DNA from: Ornithinimicrobium flavum
Lineage (GTDB): Bacteria; Actinomycetota; Actinomycetes; Actinomycetales; Dermatophilaceae
Direction: 5' to 3'
Assembly (NCBI RefSeq): GCF_004526345.1
Contig: NZ_CP038213.1
Location: forward strand, 1,550,001 to 1,614,000
Length of the DNA: 64,000 bases
Shown: piece by piece, positions 25,604-34,674 of the stretch
Layout: each line of letters opens with the position of its first letter
Numbering within the stretch: the first letter of the stretch is position 1
Translations under genes and position numbers: made by a program
Notes under the pieces: model-generated
Databases searched by the model: none
What the model was told of the DNA's origin: nothing
What the model saw: only the letters and a program-made list of their open reading frames with translations

Positions 25604-27225
25604 CCGCCGGTCGTCCTCCGGCCCTCGTCGCGGACGTCGAGGGGGCCGGGACGATGACCCTCATCGCCCTGCGCACCGGGTGGAAGCCCCTGACCTCCTG
25701 GATCGTCGGTCTGGTGGGGGTGATGGTGCTCACCGGGTCCTCCATCGGGGCGCTCTACGACACGCCGGAGAAGGTCCGCGGGTATGCCGAGTCCCTCGGC
25801 GGGGACGCCATGGCGATGCTCAACGGGCGGGTCGCGGGGCTGGACACGCTCGGCGGGGTCTTCGCCAACGAGTTCGGCTTCGTCCTGTCCTTCGCCCTGC
25901 CGCTCATGGCGGTGGCGCTCACCGCCCGGGGGACACGCCGCGAGGAGGAGGCAGGTCGGGTGGACCTGCTCCTGGCGTCCCGCATCGGGCGGCGGGGCCC
26001 GCTGCTGGCCGCGGTGCTCGTCGCCACGGCCGCGGTGCTGGTCACCGGGCTGGCCTGCGGCGCGGCGATGGCGGTCTTCGGCGCGGACCCGGCCGGGTCG
26101 GTGCTCTACGGTCTCGGCATCGCCTCGCTGGGCTTCGTCTTCGTGGGTCTGACCGCGGTGGCCGCCCAGGTGGTCGAGCACAGCCGCGCGGTGTGGGGGA
26201 TCGGCCTGGGCCTGGCGGTCCTCGCCTACCTCGTGCGCGGGATCGGGGCGCTGGAGCAGAACGCGCTCGTCTGGCTGTCGCCGCACGGATGGGTCGACGA
26301 GGTGCGCGCCTTCGGCGACGCCCGGGCCTGGCCGCTGCTGCTGGCGCTGGGGGCGGGCGTGGGTCTGGTCGTCGTGGCCTTCGCGCTCCTGGACCGTCGC
26401 GACGTCGGCAGCGCCCTGGTGGAGCCGCGCCGCTCCGTCGACCGGGCCTCCCGGGCGTTGCAGACCCCCCTGGGCCTGGCCGTGCGTCAGCACCGTGGGG
26501 CCGTCATCGGCTGGGCCGCGGTGGGCGGGGTGCTCATGGGGGTCTACGGGTCGCTGACCCAGGAGGTCATCGACGTCATCACCGAGAACCGCGCGCTCGC
26601 AGGCCTGATCGGGGCGGACGTGGACGCCGCGGCGGAGGTGATCCTGAGGACGGTGATGTCCACCTTCCTGCTGATGCTGGGGATGCTGGTCGCGGCGTTC
26701 GTCGTCGCCGGGGTGGGTTCGTTGCGCAAGGAGGAGGAGACCGGTCGGCTGGAGGTCGGGCTGTCCTCGCAGCGCTCCCGCTCCTCCTGGCTCGGGGTGC
26801 ACCTGCTCGTCCTGCTCGCCGGCGCGCTGCTCGTGGGGGTGGCGGGGGCCGCGGCGCTCGGGGCGACCACCGCCGCCGCGCTCGGCGAGCCGGCCTGGGT
26901 GGGCGACGTGCTGCGGGGCGCGGGAGCGCAGGTGGCGCCCGTGCTGTTCTTCGCGGGCGTCTCGGTGGCGCTCCTGGGGTGGCGGCCCCGCTGGCACGCG
27001 GCGGCCTGGGGGGTGCTCGCCGTCGCGGCTGTCCTGGCCTACCTCGGGCCGGGCCTCGACCTGCCCGAGCTGCTCCTGGACGCCTCGCCCTTCCTGGCGG
27101 TGGGCCGGGACGTGGTGGGGCAGGGGGCCTCGGTGACGGGCGTGGCCGTGCTCGTCGTGCTCGGCGTGGTGCTGGCCGTCGGCGGTTTCGTCGGCTTCCG
27201 CCGGCGGGACGTGCCGGTCGGGTAG
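25600..27225 (+). CDS. ABC-2 type exporter permease (polyketide/antibiotic exporter-like)
   Basis: 541 residues with about 12 hydrophobic segments arranged as two similar six-helix halves. Each half has the phrase RREEEAGRVDLLLASRIGR (about 110) or RKEEETGRLEVGLSSQRSR (about 380), the mark of duplicated ABC-2 permeases linked to antibiotic or unknown-drug export. It pairs with the ATPase upstream (ATGA overlap). The frame is intact, in contrast to its ATPase, which argues that the ATPase lesions are recent or artefactual. Confidence 0.87.
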   Translation: MTAGRPPALVADVEGAGTMTLIALRTGWKPLTSWIVGLVGVMVLTGSSIGALYDTPEKVRGYAESLGGDAMAMLNGRVAGLDTLGGVFANEFGFVLSFALPLMAVALTARGTRREEEAGRVDLLLASRIGRRGPLLAAVLVATAAVLVTGLACGAAMAVFGADPAGSVLYGLGIASLGFVFVGLTAVAAQVVEHSRAVWGIGLGLAVLAYLVRGIGALEQNALVWLSPHGWVDEVRAFGDARAWPLLLALGAGVGLVVVAFALLDRRDVGSALVEPRRSVDRASRALQTPLGLAVRQHRGAVIGWAAVGGVLMGVYGSLTQEVIDVITENRALAGLIGADVDAAAEVILRTVMSTFLLMLGMLVAAFVVAGVGSLRKEEETGRLEVGLSSQRSRSSWLGVHLLVLLAGALLVGVAGAAALGATTAAALGEPAWVGDVLRGAGAQVAPVLFFAGVSVALLGWRPRWHAAAWGVLAVAAVLAYLGPGLDLPELLLDASPFLAVGRDVVGQGASVTGVAVLVVLGVVLAVGGFVGFRRRDVPVG

Positions 27226-27416
27226 CTCGCGGACCGTCAGGAGGACCGTCCCGCAGCCACCTGCTCGGGCGCACGACCAGGGTGCGTGGCGCACCACCCA
27301 GGGCGGGCGACAGCTCCGGGCTCGACCACACCCGCTCCCGGAGGAAGGTCTCGAAGGGGGCCGACCAGTGGGTCCACAACCCGAGCTCGAGCGTGCTCTT
27401 CATCACGGCAGGGGAC

Positions 27417-27641
27417 ATGTCAGGGCACTACGTCATCCGGGACGTCACCGGTCACGGTGTCCCCGGCCTGGTCCAGGCCGCCGACGTTCCGGAGGACTAC
27501 GACTCCTATCCCGTCGTCCTGCAGTGGGAGCGGGGCCTGAAGACGGGCCACGAGACCGAGACCTGCCTGGTCGTGTCGCGCTTCGCGCCGATGGACTTCA
27601 CGGTCATCGGACCCGTGACGCTGACGAGTTTCTCCGGCTGA
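27417..27641 (+). CDS. Hypothetical small protein
   Basis: 74 residues from ATG 27417 with strong G/C preference at third codon positions (MSGHYVIRDVTGHGVPGL, LKTGHETETCLVVSRFAPMDF). Open reading continues upstream with the same codon bias, so GTG at 27393 or 27282 could be the true start. AGGGG lies just before 27417. No family recognised, no signal peptide or membrane helix. Confidence 0.45.
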   Translation: MSGHYVIRDVTGHGVPGLVQAADVPEDYDSYPVVLQWERGLKTGHETETCLVVSRFAPMDFTVIGPVTLTSFSG

Positions 27642-27690
27642 GCCTGACGGACGCTGGGCGCGGCCCGCCGACGGCGGGAAGCGGGATGAG

Positions 27691-28140
27691 TCACGAGGTG
27701 GCGACGTCCGCGGGCGCAGGCCGGCCCGCGGCGTCCTCCTCCCATGCGTCGTAGAGCGCCGCCTTCTGCTCCTCCGACAGGTCGAAGGCCTCGACGAAGA
27801 GAGCCAACGTGCTGGCGGAGACGAGGTGGCCGCTCAGGGCCCGGGAGACCCGGTCCTTGAGGCTGCGGGGCAGCGTGCGCCGGCTCTCGGCGACGTCTCC
27901 CCGGTCCCAGAGGGTGAGAGCCAGCACCCAGGCGACACCGGCCTGGTTCGGCAGCTGGGCCCCGGAGCGCTGGGCGTGGCGCTGCCAGCGCCGCCGGCAC
28001 GTCAGGTCACCCAGCAGGAGCGCGCGGAGGGTGGCCGCCGTCCGCGGCCAGGCGACGTCGGAGGAGGCGACGTCGAGGGAGGCGACGGGCGCGGCGTCGC
28101 GACCGGGCCCGGACGGCGGGCTCGGGTGCCTGATCGTCAT
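27691..28140 (-). CDS. Small HTH-like protein divergent from the nSTAND NTPase
   Basis: 149 residues. The region about 85-135 (LPRSLKDRVSRALSGHLVSASTLALFVEAFDLSEEQKAALYDAWE) has the pattern of a short helix-turn-helix module found in actinobacterial signalling proteins. The N-terminal 60 residues are variable with an Arg/Gln-rich helix (RALLLGDLTCRRRWQRHAQRSG). GGAGG sits six bases before the ATG. It is divergent from, and separated by 226 bases from, the large HTH-nSTAND-WD40 gene, so it may regulate or interact with it. Assignment of the HTH is by pattern only. Confidence 0.6.
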   Translation of the reverse strand: MTIRHPSPPSGPGRDAAPVASLDVASSDVAWPRTAATLRALLLGDLTCRRRWQRHAQRSGAQLPNQAGVAWVLALTLWDRGDVAESRRTLPRSLKDRVSRALSGHLVSASTLALFVEAFDLSEEQKAALYDAWEEDAAGRPAPADVATS

Positions 28141-28243
28141 CGATCCTCCGTGACAGGGGTCAGGGCGCCCGCCCCCCTGCGGCGGGCACCTGACGACCAT
28201 TGCACCTGTCCGGGGCCGGGGACTCCAAGCGGGTGCGGCAACC

Positions 28244-28262
28244 CCGTACGACTCCGTACGAC
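28244..28262. promoter_or_regulatory. Direct repeats between the HTH-like and nSTAND genes
   Basis: CCGTACGAC occurs twice at 10-base spacing (28244-28252 and 28254-28262), and a third related CCGTACGC lies at 28328-28335. One-turn spacing suggests a protein binding site in the divergent promoter region. No clear -35/-10 pair found. Confidence 0.4.
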
Positions 28263-28366
28263 GCAGGCCTGTGACCTGCGGCTGCGACGCACGGGAGACA
28301 GAGAGGTGGTGGAGTGTCGGACGCGATCCGTACGCTCAGGGACACCGGCGGAGGAGGAGATGGACC

Positions 28367-31300
28367 GTGGCCGACCAGCCCCCGGACAGCGTCGAGTCGT
28401 TCGCGCGAGCCCTCACCGAGGTCCGGCGGGAGGCAGGGCGCTCGATCCGGCAGGTCCACCGGCTCACCGGGATCCCCACCGCGACCCTGGGGGGTTACTT
28501 CGCCGGCCGTCACCTCCCGCCCGCCAACCGGCCGGAGGTCCTGACCCGGGTGCTCGAGGCCTGCGGAGTGCCCCCCTCCCAGCACGACGCGTGGCGTGAC
28601 CGGTTGCTCGCGCTCTACGAGCAGCGGCGTCAGGTCGAGGTGACCCGCACGCCATACCCCGGTCTGCGGGCCTTCGAGCCCGGTGACGCCGACCTGTTCT
28701 TCGGGCGCGAGGAGCTGCTGGACCGCCTGCTGCGGCTGATGGAAGAGGCGGCCGGCGGCGGCTCCCCGGTCGTCGTGGTGGTCGGGCCCTCCGGCTCCGG
28801 CAAGTCCTCGCTGCTCCGCGCCGGGCTGCAGCCCGCCCTGCGGGACGTCGACTGCGCGGTGTGCCGTCCGGCCGAGGTCGGGCGGGTGCTGGTGGAGCTC
28901 GAGGAGCGCGAACCCGGGGTGGCTCCCACGGCCGTCCGGCAGGTGCTCGTGGTGGACCAGCTCGAGGAGCTGTGGACCCACACCGACCCGCGGGCGAGGG
29001 CCGAGGAGGTGCTCGACCGGCTGCAGGGGTGGGCCGCCGGCGCCGACGGGCGTGTCCTCGTCCTGGGCCTGCGTGCGGACTTCTACGGCGAGGCGATGCT
29101 GCGCCCCGGCCTGGCCGAGGCCCTGCGGGCGCGGCAGCTCCTCGTCGAGCCGCTGGACCACGCAGGCCTGAGATCCGCCATCGAGGGGCCGGCCCGCCAG
29201 GTGGGCCTCACCCTCGAGCCGGGGCTGGTCGACGTCATCCTCGCCGACGCCCGGCAGGAGACGGTGGGCTCGGTGCTGCCGCACCTCGCCCACGTCCTCG
29301 ACACCATGTGGAGCACTAGCGACCGCAAGGCGCTGACGGTGGAGGACTACCGCCGGGCGGGCGGCTTCGAGGGGGCCATCCGGCAGTCGGCCGAGCAGGC
29401 CCTGGCCGGGCTGCCCCCCGAGCAGCAGGAGGTGGCCATGGGGCTGCTGCTGCGGATGGTCGCGACCGCTCCCGCCCAGGGGTGGACACGCCGCCTCGCG
29501 CCCCTGGACGAGCTGGCGCACCTCGACCCCCACGCGCCGTCCGTCCTCGACCACCTCGTGGCGCACCGGCTCGTGACCGTCCGCACCGACGACGCGACGC
29601 TCAGCCACGAGTCCCTGGTCGGGGCCTGGCCGCGGCTCACCGACGCGGTCGAGTCCCGACGGGGTGACCTGGCCCGGCGCGAGACGCTGGAGCGTGCCGC
29701 CCGCGACTGGGACACCCACGGCCGGGGGGAGGACCACCTCCTGCGCGGCTCGCGGCTCACCGCCGTCGCGGAGTGGGGCGTCGGCGCGCGCGGTCGGCTG
29801 ACCCCCCTCCAGCAGGACTTCCTGGCGGCCAGCCACCGGCTCGAGGAGCGGCTCGAGGCCGAGCGACGGGCCCGCCAGCGCCGTCGCACCGCCGTGGTCG
29901 CCGTGATGACCGTGCTCCTCGTGGCCGCCCTGGTCGCCAGCGGTGTGGCCGTGCGGTCCTCGGCCGAGGCCCGCACCCAGCGCGACCAGGCGCAGTCCCG
30001 GCAGATGGCGGTGGCCGCCGCCGGGGAGCGTGAGTCCAACCCCGCCCTCTCCCAGCAGCTCGCCGTGGCCGCCCTGCGCGCCGGATCCACCCGTGAGGCC
30101 AGGTCGGCGGTGCTCGACGCCACCACCAGCCCGGTGATCCGCCCCCGGACGCACGAGGAGGTGGCCATGGAGCGGGTCGCCTACCTCCCCGACGGGGAGC
30201 ACCTGGTCCTCACGGGGCCCCAGGGCGGGGTCGTGGTGGCGGCCACCACCCGCGACACCCCCTGGGAGGTGCTCGCCACAGTGCCCCTCGACGAGGGTGG
30301 CCGCGCGCCCACGGTGAGCCGGCTCGTGGCGCACCCCGACCGGCCCTGGGCGGTGACGGCCGGCTACTCCCTGGCCGAGGGGATCGACCCCCAGCCGCTG
30401 CTGGCGCTGCTGGACCTCACCGATCCGGGCGACCCGGCCGTGACCCCGCTGCCGGTGCCCGGCGTCCCGGCCGCCCTCAGCTTCGCCGACGACGGGCGGA
30501 TGCTCGTCGTCGCGTTGCAGAGCGGGGAGCTGCTGCGCTACGCCGTCACGCAGGACGGGGTGGAGGGCCCCCTCGGTGAGCCCCTCGACGCGGGCGGGCT
30601 CGTGGAGGTGCTGGACACCGACGCCGACGGGCGGCTGCTCGCGGCGGCGCTGTCGGTCGGGACCGTGCGCACCTGGCACGTGGACGCGGGCACGCTGCGG
30701 CCGGCGGGGGAGCACGAGACGGGCCGCGGGCTCTTCGCGCTGGACGTGGCCGCTGACGGGTCGGCCCTCGCGGCCGTCGGGCGGTCCGGGCTCCTGCACT
30801 GGATCACGGTCGAGGGGGACGAGCTGGCCGAGGAGGGTGCCTACTACGCGTCCGACACCAACCTCTTCGACGTCCGCATCGACGAGGAGGAGGGGGTGGT
30901 GGCGACCGCCGGGTTCGAGGGGCCGGTCACGGTGTGGAGCCTGGGCGAGGAGGGGCCGCAGACGGAGTCACCGAGCCTGGTGCTGCCCGTCCCCCGACCC
31001 GTCATCGACCTCGACGTCGCCGGGGGCCGGTGGGTCTTCGGGACGCTGGGCGGCACGGCCTACACCTGGGACGAGCGTTCCTCCGCGCTGCCGCGCCTGC
31101 CCGGCAACGTCTTCGTCGTCGGCGCCTCGGCCCGGGGCGAGCGCTACCTCACTTCCGGGGGACCGCCGGACGGCGTCCTGACAGTCTGGGACGCGCGCGA
31201 CCCGCACGCCCCCGTGGAGCTGCACACCCTGCGCGCGAGCGGCGAGGACGTCTCCACCGGGGCCGGGGCCATCAGCCCGGACGGGCGGCTCGTGGCGATG

Positions 31301-32134
31301 GGGACCGCCGGCGGCCGGGTCCTCACCTGGCGGGTCGACGGTCCGCAGGCGGAGTTGCTCGTCGAGGAGAAGGTCTCCGACGTGGCCCTCCCGCTCGTGG
31401 TCCTGGACCCGCAGGGATCCTCCGTCCTGGGGTTCGACCGGGACGGCGTGGTGAGCCGCATCGGACTCGAGGGGCCCACCCGTGGTCAGGAGCTCGACCG
31501 CACGCGGCTGGGCGGGTCCACCCTCACCGGGGCGGTCCGCCCCGACGGCCTGCTCGCCACGGGGGACGACAACGAGGGGGTGCGCCTCGCCTGGGTCGAC
31601 GACCTGGATGCGCCGTTGTCCCAGCTCGAGGTGAGCCCCTCCGTGAACGTCTACGGCGTCGACTTCTCCCCGGACGGCGAGCTGCTGGCCGTCTCCGCCT
31701 CGGACAACCGGATCTACCTCTACGACGTGAGCGACCCGGCGTCGCCGGCACCGGTCGGTGACCCGCTCGCGGGTCCGACGTCGATCACCAACTCGGTGCG
31801 CTTCGCGCCGGACGGGAAGCGGCTCGCGGTGGCCGTGATCGGCGGCGAGGCGTGGATCTACACCCTGCGCGACGGACGCTGGGTGGCCACGGAGGTGCTG
31901 CGGGCCGGCCTCGCCAACCTGCAGGACGTCGTCTGGTCCGCCGACGGGTCGGTCCTGCTCGGCGGCGGGCTGTCCGGTCGCACCCGCCTGTGGCTGACGG
32001 ACGTGGAGGAGGCGACGCGGTGGCTCTGCGACAACGTGGGCACCGACATCACGCCGCAGGAGTGGGCCGGCCTGCTGCCCGGAATCGACTACGCCCCGCC
32101 GTGCGCCGACGGCGCAGGGTCAGGTGCAGGCTGA
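28367..32134 (+). CDS. HTH-nSTAND1 NTPase with transmembrane helix and WD40 propeller
   Basis: 1255 residues. Domains in order: XRE-type HTH at about 8-75 (FARALTEVRREAGRSIRQVHRLTG); nSTAND1 NTPase at about 95-480 with PYPGLRAFEPGDADLFFGRE, Walker A GPSGSGKSS near 142 and Walker B VLVVDQLEELW near 190; one membrane helix at about 508-530 (VVAVMTVLLVAALVASGVAV); then a WD40-type beta-propeller of many weak repeats to the end. STAND NTPases are signal-activated switches; HTH-nSTAND-WD40 proteins are typical of complex actinobacteria and have been proposed to act in conflict or development signalling. GTG 28367 has GGAGGAGGAG eight bases upstream. The target is unknown. Confidence 0.88.
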   Translation: MADQPPDSVESFARALTEVRREAGRSIRQVHRLTGIPTATLGGYFAGRHLPPANRPEVLTRVLEACGVPPSQHDAWRDRLLALYEQRRQVEVTRTPYPGLRAFEPGDADLFFGREELLDRLLRLMEEAAGGGSPVVVVVGPSGSGKSSLLRAGLQPALRDVDCAVCRPAEVGRVLVELEEREPGVAPTAVRQVLVVDQLEELWTHTDPRARAEEVLDRLQGWAAGADGRVLVLGLRADFYGEAMLRPGLAEALRARQLLVEPLDHAGLRSAIEGPARQVGLTLEPGLVDVILADARQETVGSVLPHLAHVLDTMWSTSDRKALTVEDYRRAGGFEGAIRQSAEQALAGLPPEQQEVAMGLLLRMVATAPAQGWTRRLAPLDELAHLDPHAPSVLDHLVAHRLVTVRTDDATLSHESLVGAWPRLTDAVESRRGDLARRETLERAARDWDTHGRGEDHLLRGSRLTAVAEWGVGARGRLTPLQQDFLAASHRLEERLEAERRARQRRRTAVVAVMTVLLVAALVASGVAVRSSAEARTQRDQAQSRQMAVAAAGERESNPALSQQLAVAALRAGSTREARSAVLDATTSPVIRPRTHEEVAMERVAYLPDGEHLVLTGPQGGVVVAATTRDTPWEVLATVPLDEGGRAPTVSRLVAHPDRPWAVTAGYSLAEGIDPQPLLALLDLTDPGDPAVTPLPVPGVPAALSFADDGRMLVVALQSGELLRYAVTQDGVEGPLGEPLDAGGLVEVLDTDADGRLLAAALSVGTVRTWHVDAGTLRPAGEHETGRGLFALDVAADGSALAAVGRSGLLHWITVEGDELAEEGAYYASDTNLFDVRIDEEEGVVATAGFEGPVTVWSLGEEGPQTESPSLVLPVPRPVIDLDVAGGRWVFGTLGGTAYTWDERSSALPRLPGNVFVVGASARGERYLTSGGPPDGVLTVWDARDPHAPVELHTLRASGEDVSTGAGAISPDGRLVAMGTAGGRVLTWRVDGPQAELLVEEKVSDVALPLVVLDPQGSSVLGFDRDGVVSRIGLEGPTRGQELDRTRLGGSTLTGAVRPDGLLATGDDNEGVRLAWVDDLDAPLSQLEVSPSVNVYGVDFSPDGELLAVSASDNRIYLYDVSDPASPAPVGDPLAGPTSITNSVRFAPDGKRLAVAVIGGEAWIYTLRDGRWVATEVLRAGLANLQDVVWSADGSVLLGGGLSGRTRLWLTDVEEATRWLCDNVGTDITPQEWAGLLPGIDYAPPCADGAGSGAG

Positions 32135-32813
32135 GGGCGGCGTAGTAGAGCAGGTAGCCGAGCGAGAGGGCGACGAGCCACGGGCTGGGGGAGGGGTACT
32201 GCGCCAGGATCACCGCGTAGAGCACGAGCCAGGCGGTGGTGAGGGTCATTGTGAGGCCCCACGCGGTCTCGGTGCGCGAGGGGTAGACGTAGGTGACGGG
32301 CACGAAGACGAGCACCGCCAGCACGAGCAGGACCGTGGTCACCACGGTGGTCCCGGCGCCCAGCACGACGAGGTAGAAGGCGGCGACGTTCCAGTAGCTG
32401 GGGAAGCCGAGGAAGAAGTGGTCGTCGGTCTTGGCGTCGGCGCGGCTGAACTGCACGCAAGAGGCGAGCAGGGGCACCGCCGCCACGACCCCTCCCAGCC
32501 ACCCGTCCGGCAGCAGGCCCGCGCTCCAGAGCAGGACCATCGGGGCGAACGCGTAGGTGAGGTAGTCGACGATGTTGTCCAGGAGCGCCCCGTCGAAGCC
32601 CGGCAGGACCTCCTTGACCCGCACGGCACGCGCCAGGAAGCCGTCCGTGCCGTCGATCACCATGGCGACCAGGAAGAGCCAGAGGACCGCGACGACCTCG
32701 CCCGCGTAGGACAGGTGCACCATGAGCAGGGCCAGCACCGACCCCAGGGCCGTGTAGGCGTGGACCCCCGCGGCGGCCAGTCGTCGCGTGGTGCCGGGGG
32801 CCGCAGGGGTCAT
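32049..32813 (-). CDS. CDP-alcohol phosphatidyltransferase, phosphatidylcholine-synthase-like
   Basis: 254 residues with about eight membrane helices. The active-site region VIDGTDGFLARAVRVKEVLPGFDGALLDNIVDYLTYAFAP follows the CDP-alcohol phosphotransferase pattern and resembles bacterial phosphatidylcholine synthase (Pcs), which joins CDP-diacylglycerol and choline. The alcohol used here cannot be proven. ATG at 32813. The C-terminal 29 codons overlap the end of the nSTAND gene on the other strand (32049-32134), which is unusual and may reflect a missed frameshift in this gene's tail. Confidence 0.82.
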   Translation of the reverse strand: MTPAAPGTTRRLAAAGVHAYTALGSVLALLMVHLSYAGEVVAVLWLFLVAMVIDGTDGFLARAVRVKEVLPGFDGALLDNIVDYLTYAFAPMVLLWSAGLLPDGWLGGVVAAVPLLASCVQFSRADAKTDDHFFLGFPSYWNVAAFYLVVLGAGTTVVTTVLLVLAVLVFVPVTYVYPSRTETAWGLTMTLTTAWLVLYAVILAQYPSPSPWLVALSLGYLLYYAALSLHLTLRRRRTAGRSRFRAAGRPTPAA

Positions 32814-32917
32814 GGCGCGTAACCCTAGCCGTCGGGACGGCGTAGGCTCGTCGCCGAACCGGTGCGCCGCGTGCGCGCCCGCCCCACACCGCATACCCCC
32901 TGATCCCGAGGAGACCC

Positions 32918-34603
32918 ATGAGCCATCCGCACCCCGAGCTGGGCGCACCGCCCTCACTGCCCCGCAACGGCCTGAGGGTGGTGGCGCTCGGAGGCCTGGG
33001 CGAGGTGGGCCGCAACATGGCCGTGCTCGAGCACCGCGGCAAGTTGCTCGTCATCGACTGCGGCGTGCTCTTCCCCGAGGAGCACCAGCCCGGTGTCGAC
33101 GTCATCCTGCCGGACTTCTCCTACCTGTCCGGCCGGATGCAGGACATCGTGGCGGTCGTGCTGACCCACGGCCACGAAGACCACATCGGCGGCGTCCCCT
33201 ACCTGCTCAAGGAGCGCCCCGACATCCCGGTGGTCGGCTCGCAGCTCACGCTGGCCTTCATCACGGCCAAGCTCAAGGAGCACCGGATCAAGCCGAAGAC
33301 GACACTCGTGGCCGAGGGTGACCGGCTCGACCTCGGCCCCTTCAACTGCGAGTTCGTCGCCGTCAACCACTCCATCCCGGACGGTCTGGCCGTCTTCGTC
33401 CGGACCGCCGCCGGGTCGGTGCTGCACACCGGTGACTTCAAGATGGACCAGTTCCCGCTGGACGACCGCATCACCGACCTGCGGGCCTTCGCCCGCTTCG
33501 GCGAGGAGGGCGTCGACCTGTTCATGGTCGACAGCACCAACGCCGAGGTGCCCGGCTTCACGACCGCGGAGAAGGACCTGGCCCCGGCGATCGAGACCGT
33601 CTTCCGCACGGCACCCGGGCGCATCGTCGTGTCCAGCTTCGCCAGCCACGTGCACCGCATCCAGCAGGTGCTGGACGCCGCCGTCGAGCACAAGCGCAAG
33701 GTCGCCTTCGTGGGCCGGTCGATGGTCCGCAACATGAAGATCGCCCAGGACCTCGGCTACCTCAAGGTGCCGCGGGGCCTGGTCGTGGACGCGCGCGAGC
33801 TCGACTCGCTGCCCCCCACCAAGGTCACCCTGGTCTGCACCGGCTCCCAGGGTGAGCCGATGGCCGCCCTGTCCCGGATGGCCAACCGTGACCACCAGAT
33901 CCGGATCGGCGAGGGCGACACCGTGCTGCTGGCCAGCTCGCTCATCCCCGGCAACGAGAACGCCGTGTCGCGCATCATCAACGGCCTGACCCGCTGGGGC
34001 GCCAAGATCGTGCACCAGGGCAACGCCAAAGTCCACGTCTCGGGCCACGCCAGCGCCGGCGAGCTCGTCTACTGCTACAACATCATCCAGCCGCGCAACG
34101 TCATGCCCGTCCACGGCGAGTGGCGCCACCTGCGCGCCAACGCCGACCTGGCCATCGCCACCGGGATCCACCCGGACAACGTGGTGGTCGTCGACGACGG
34201 CATGGTGGTCGACCTGGTCGACGGGCGCGTCAAGGTCAGCGGCAAGGTGCGCGCGGGGTACGTCTACGTCTCCGCCGGCAGCGTCGGCGACGTGACCGAG
34301 GAGGAGCTGCGCGACCGGCTCACGCTGAGCCAGCAGGGCACCGTGACGGTGGTCGCCCTCGTCGACGCGGAGACGGGCAAGCTGGCCGAGCCGCCGGACT
34401 TCCTGGCCCGCGGCCTGGGCACCGACCCGACGATGTTCGACGCGGCGGTGCCGGCGATCGAGAAGGCCCTGGCGGACGCCGCGTCCCAGGGGATCGGCGA
34501 CTACCGCGAGCTCGAGCAGCGCATCGGGCGGGCCGTCTCCCAGTGGGCGGGGCGCAAGCACCGGCGCAACCCCCTGGTCATCCCGGTCGTCATCGAGGCG
34601 TAG
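32918..34603 (+). CDS. rnj: Ribonuclease J
   Basis: 561 residues, normal length. RNase J is a metallo-beta-lactamase/beta-CASP nuclease with endonuclease and 5'-3' exonuclease activity in mRNA decay and rRNA maturation. Zinc ligands are in LTHGHEDHIGG near residue 82, HSIPDGLAV and VLHTGDFKMD; the beta-CASP part follows (SSFASHVHRIQQ, VFVGRSM-like region AFVGRSMVRNM) and the last motif is VHVSGHASAGEL. The C-terminal RNA-binding domain is present. GAGGAGACCC precedes the ATG. Frame is intact, as expected for an essential or near-essential gene. Confidence 0.97.
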   Translation: MSHPHPELGAPPSLPRNGLRVVALGGLGEVGRNMAVLEHRGKLLVIDCGVLFPEEHQPGVDVILPDFSYLSGRMQDIVAVVLTHGHEDHIGGVPYLLKERPDIPVVGSQLTLAFITAKLKEHRIKPKTTLVAEGDRLDLGPFNCEFVAVNHSIPDGLAVFVRTAAGSVLHTGDFKMDQFPLDDRITDLRAFARFGEEGVDLFMVDSTNAEVPGFTTAEKDLAPAIETVFRTAPGRIVVSSFASHVHRIQQVLDAAVEHKRKVAFVGRSMVRNMKIAQDLGYLKVPRGLVVDARELDSLPPTKVTLVCTGSQGEPMAALSRMANRDHQIRIGEGDTVLLASSLIPGNENAVSRIINGLTRWGAKIVHQGNAKVHVSGHASAGELVYCYNIIQPRNVMPVHGEWRHLRANADLAIATGIHPDNVVVVDDGMVVDLVDGRVKVSGKVRAGYVYVSAGSVGDVTEEELRDRLTLSQQGTVTVVALVDAETGKLAEPPDFLARGLGTDPTMFDAAVPAIEKALADAASQGIGDYRELEQRIGRAVSQWAGRKHRRNPLVIPVVIEA

Positions 34604-34638
34604 GGGCCCCGGCGGCCCTGACCGCACCCCCCTGCGGG

Positions 34639-34653
34639 ACTACACTGTGTAGT
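34639..34653. promoter_or_regulatory. Perfect dyad operator, BlaI/MecI-like spacing
   Basis: ACTACAC-T-GTGTAGT is a perfect 7-bp inverted repeat 22 bases upstream of the ATG at 34675. The ACTACA-N3-TGTAGT core resembles operators of the BlaI/MecI/CopY family. No such regulator gene is in the window. Confidence 0.55.
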
Positions 34654-34674
34654 ACCCAGGGAGAAGGTCTCGTC

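Noticed and set aside
28160..30799. An 879-codon minus-strand frame opposite the nSTAND gene
   Set aside because: Shadow of the plus-strand gene, which has clear Walker motifs and an HTH.
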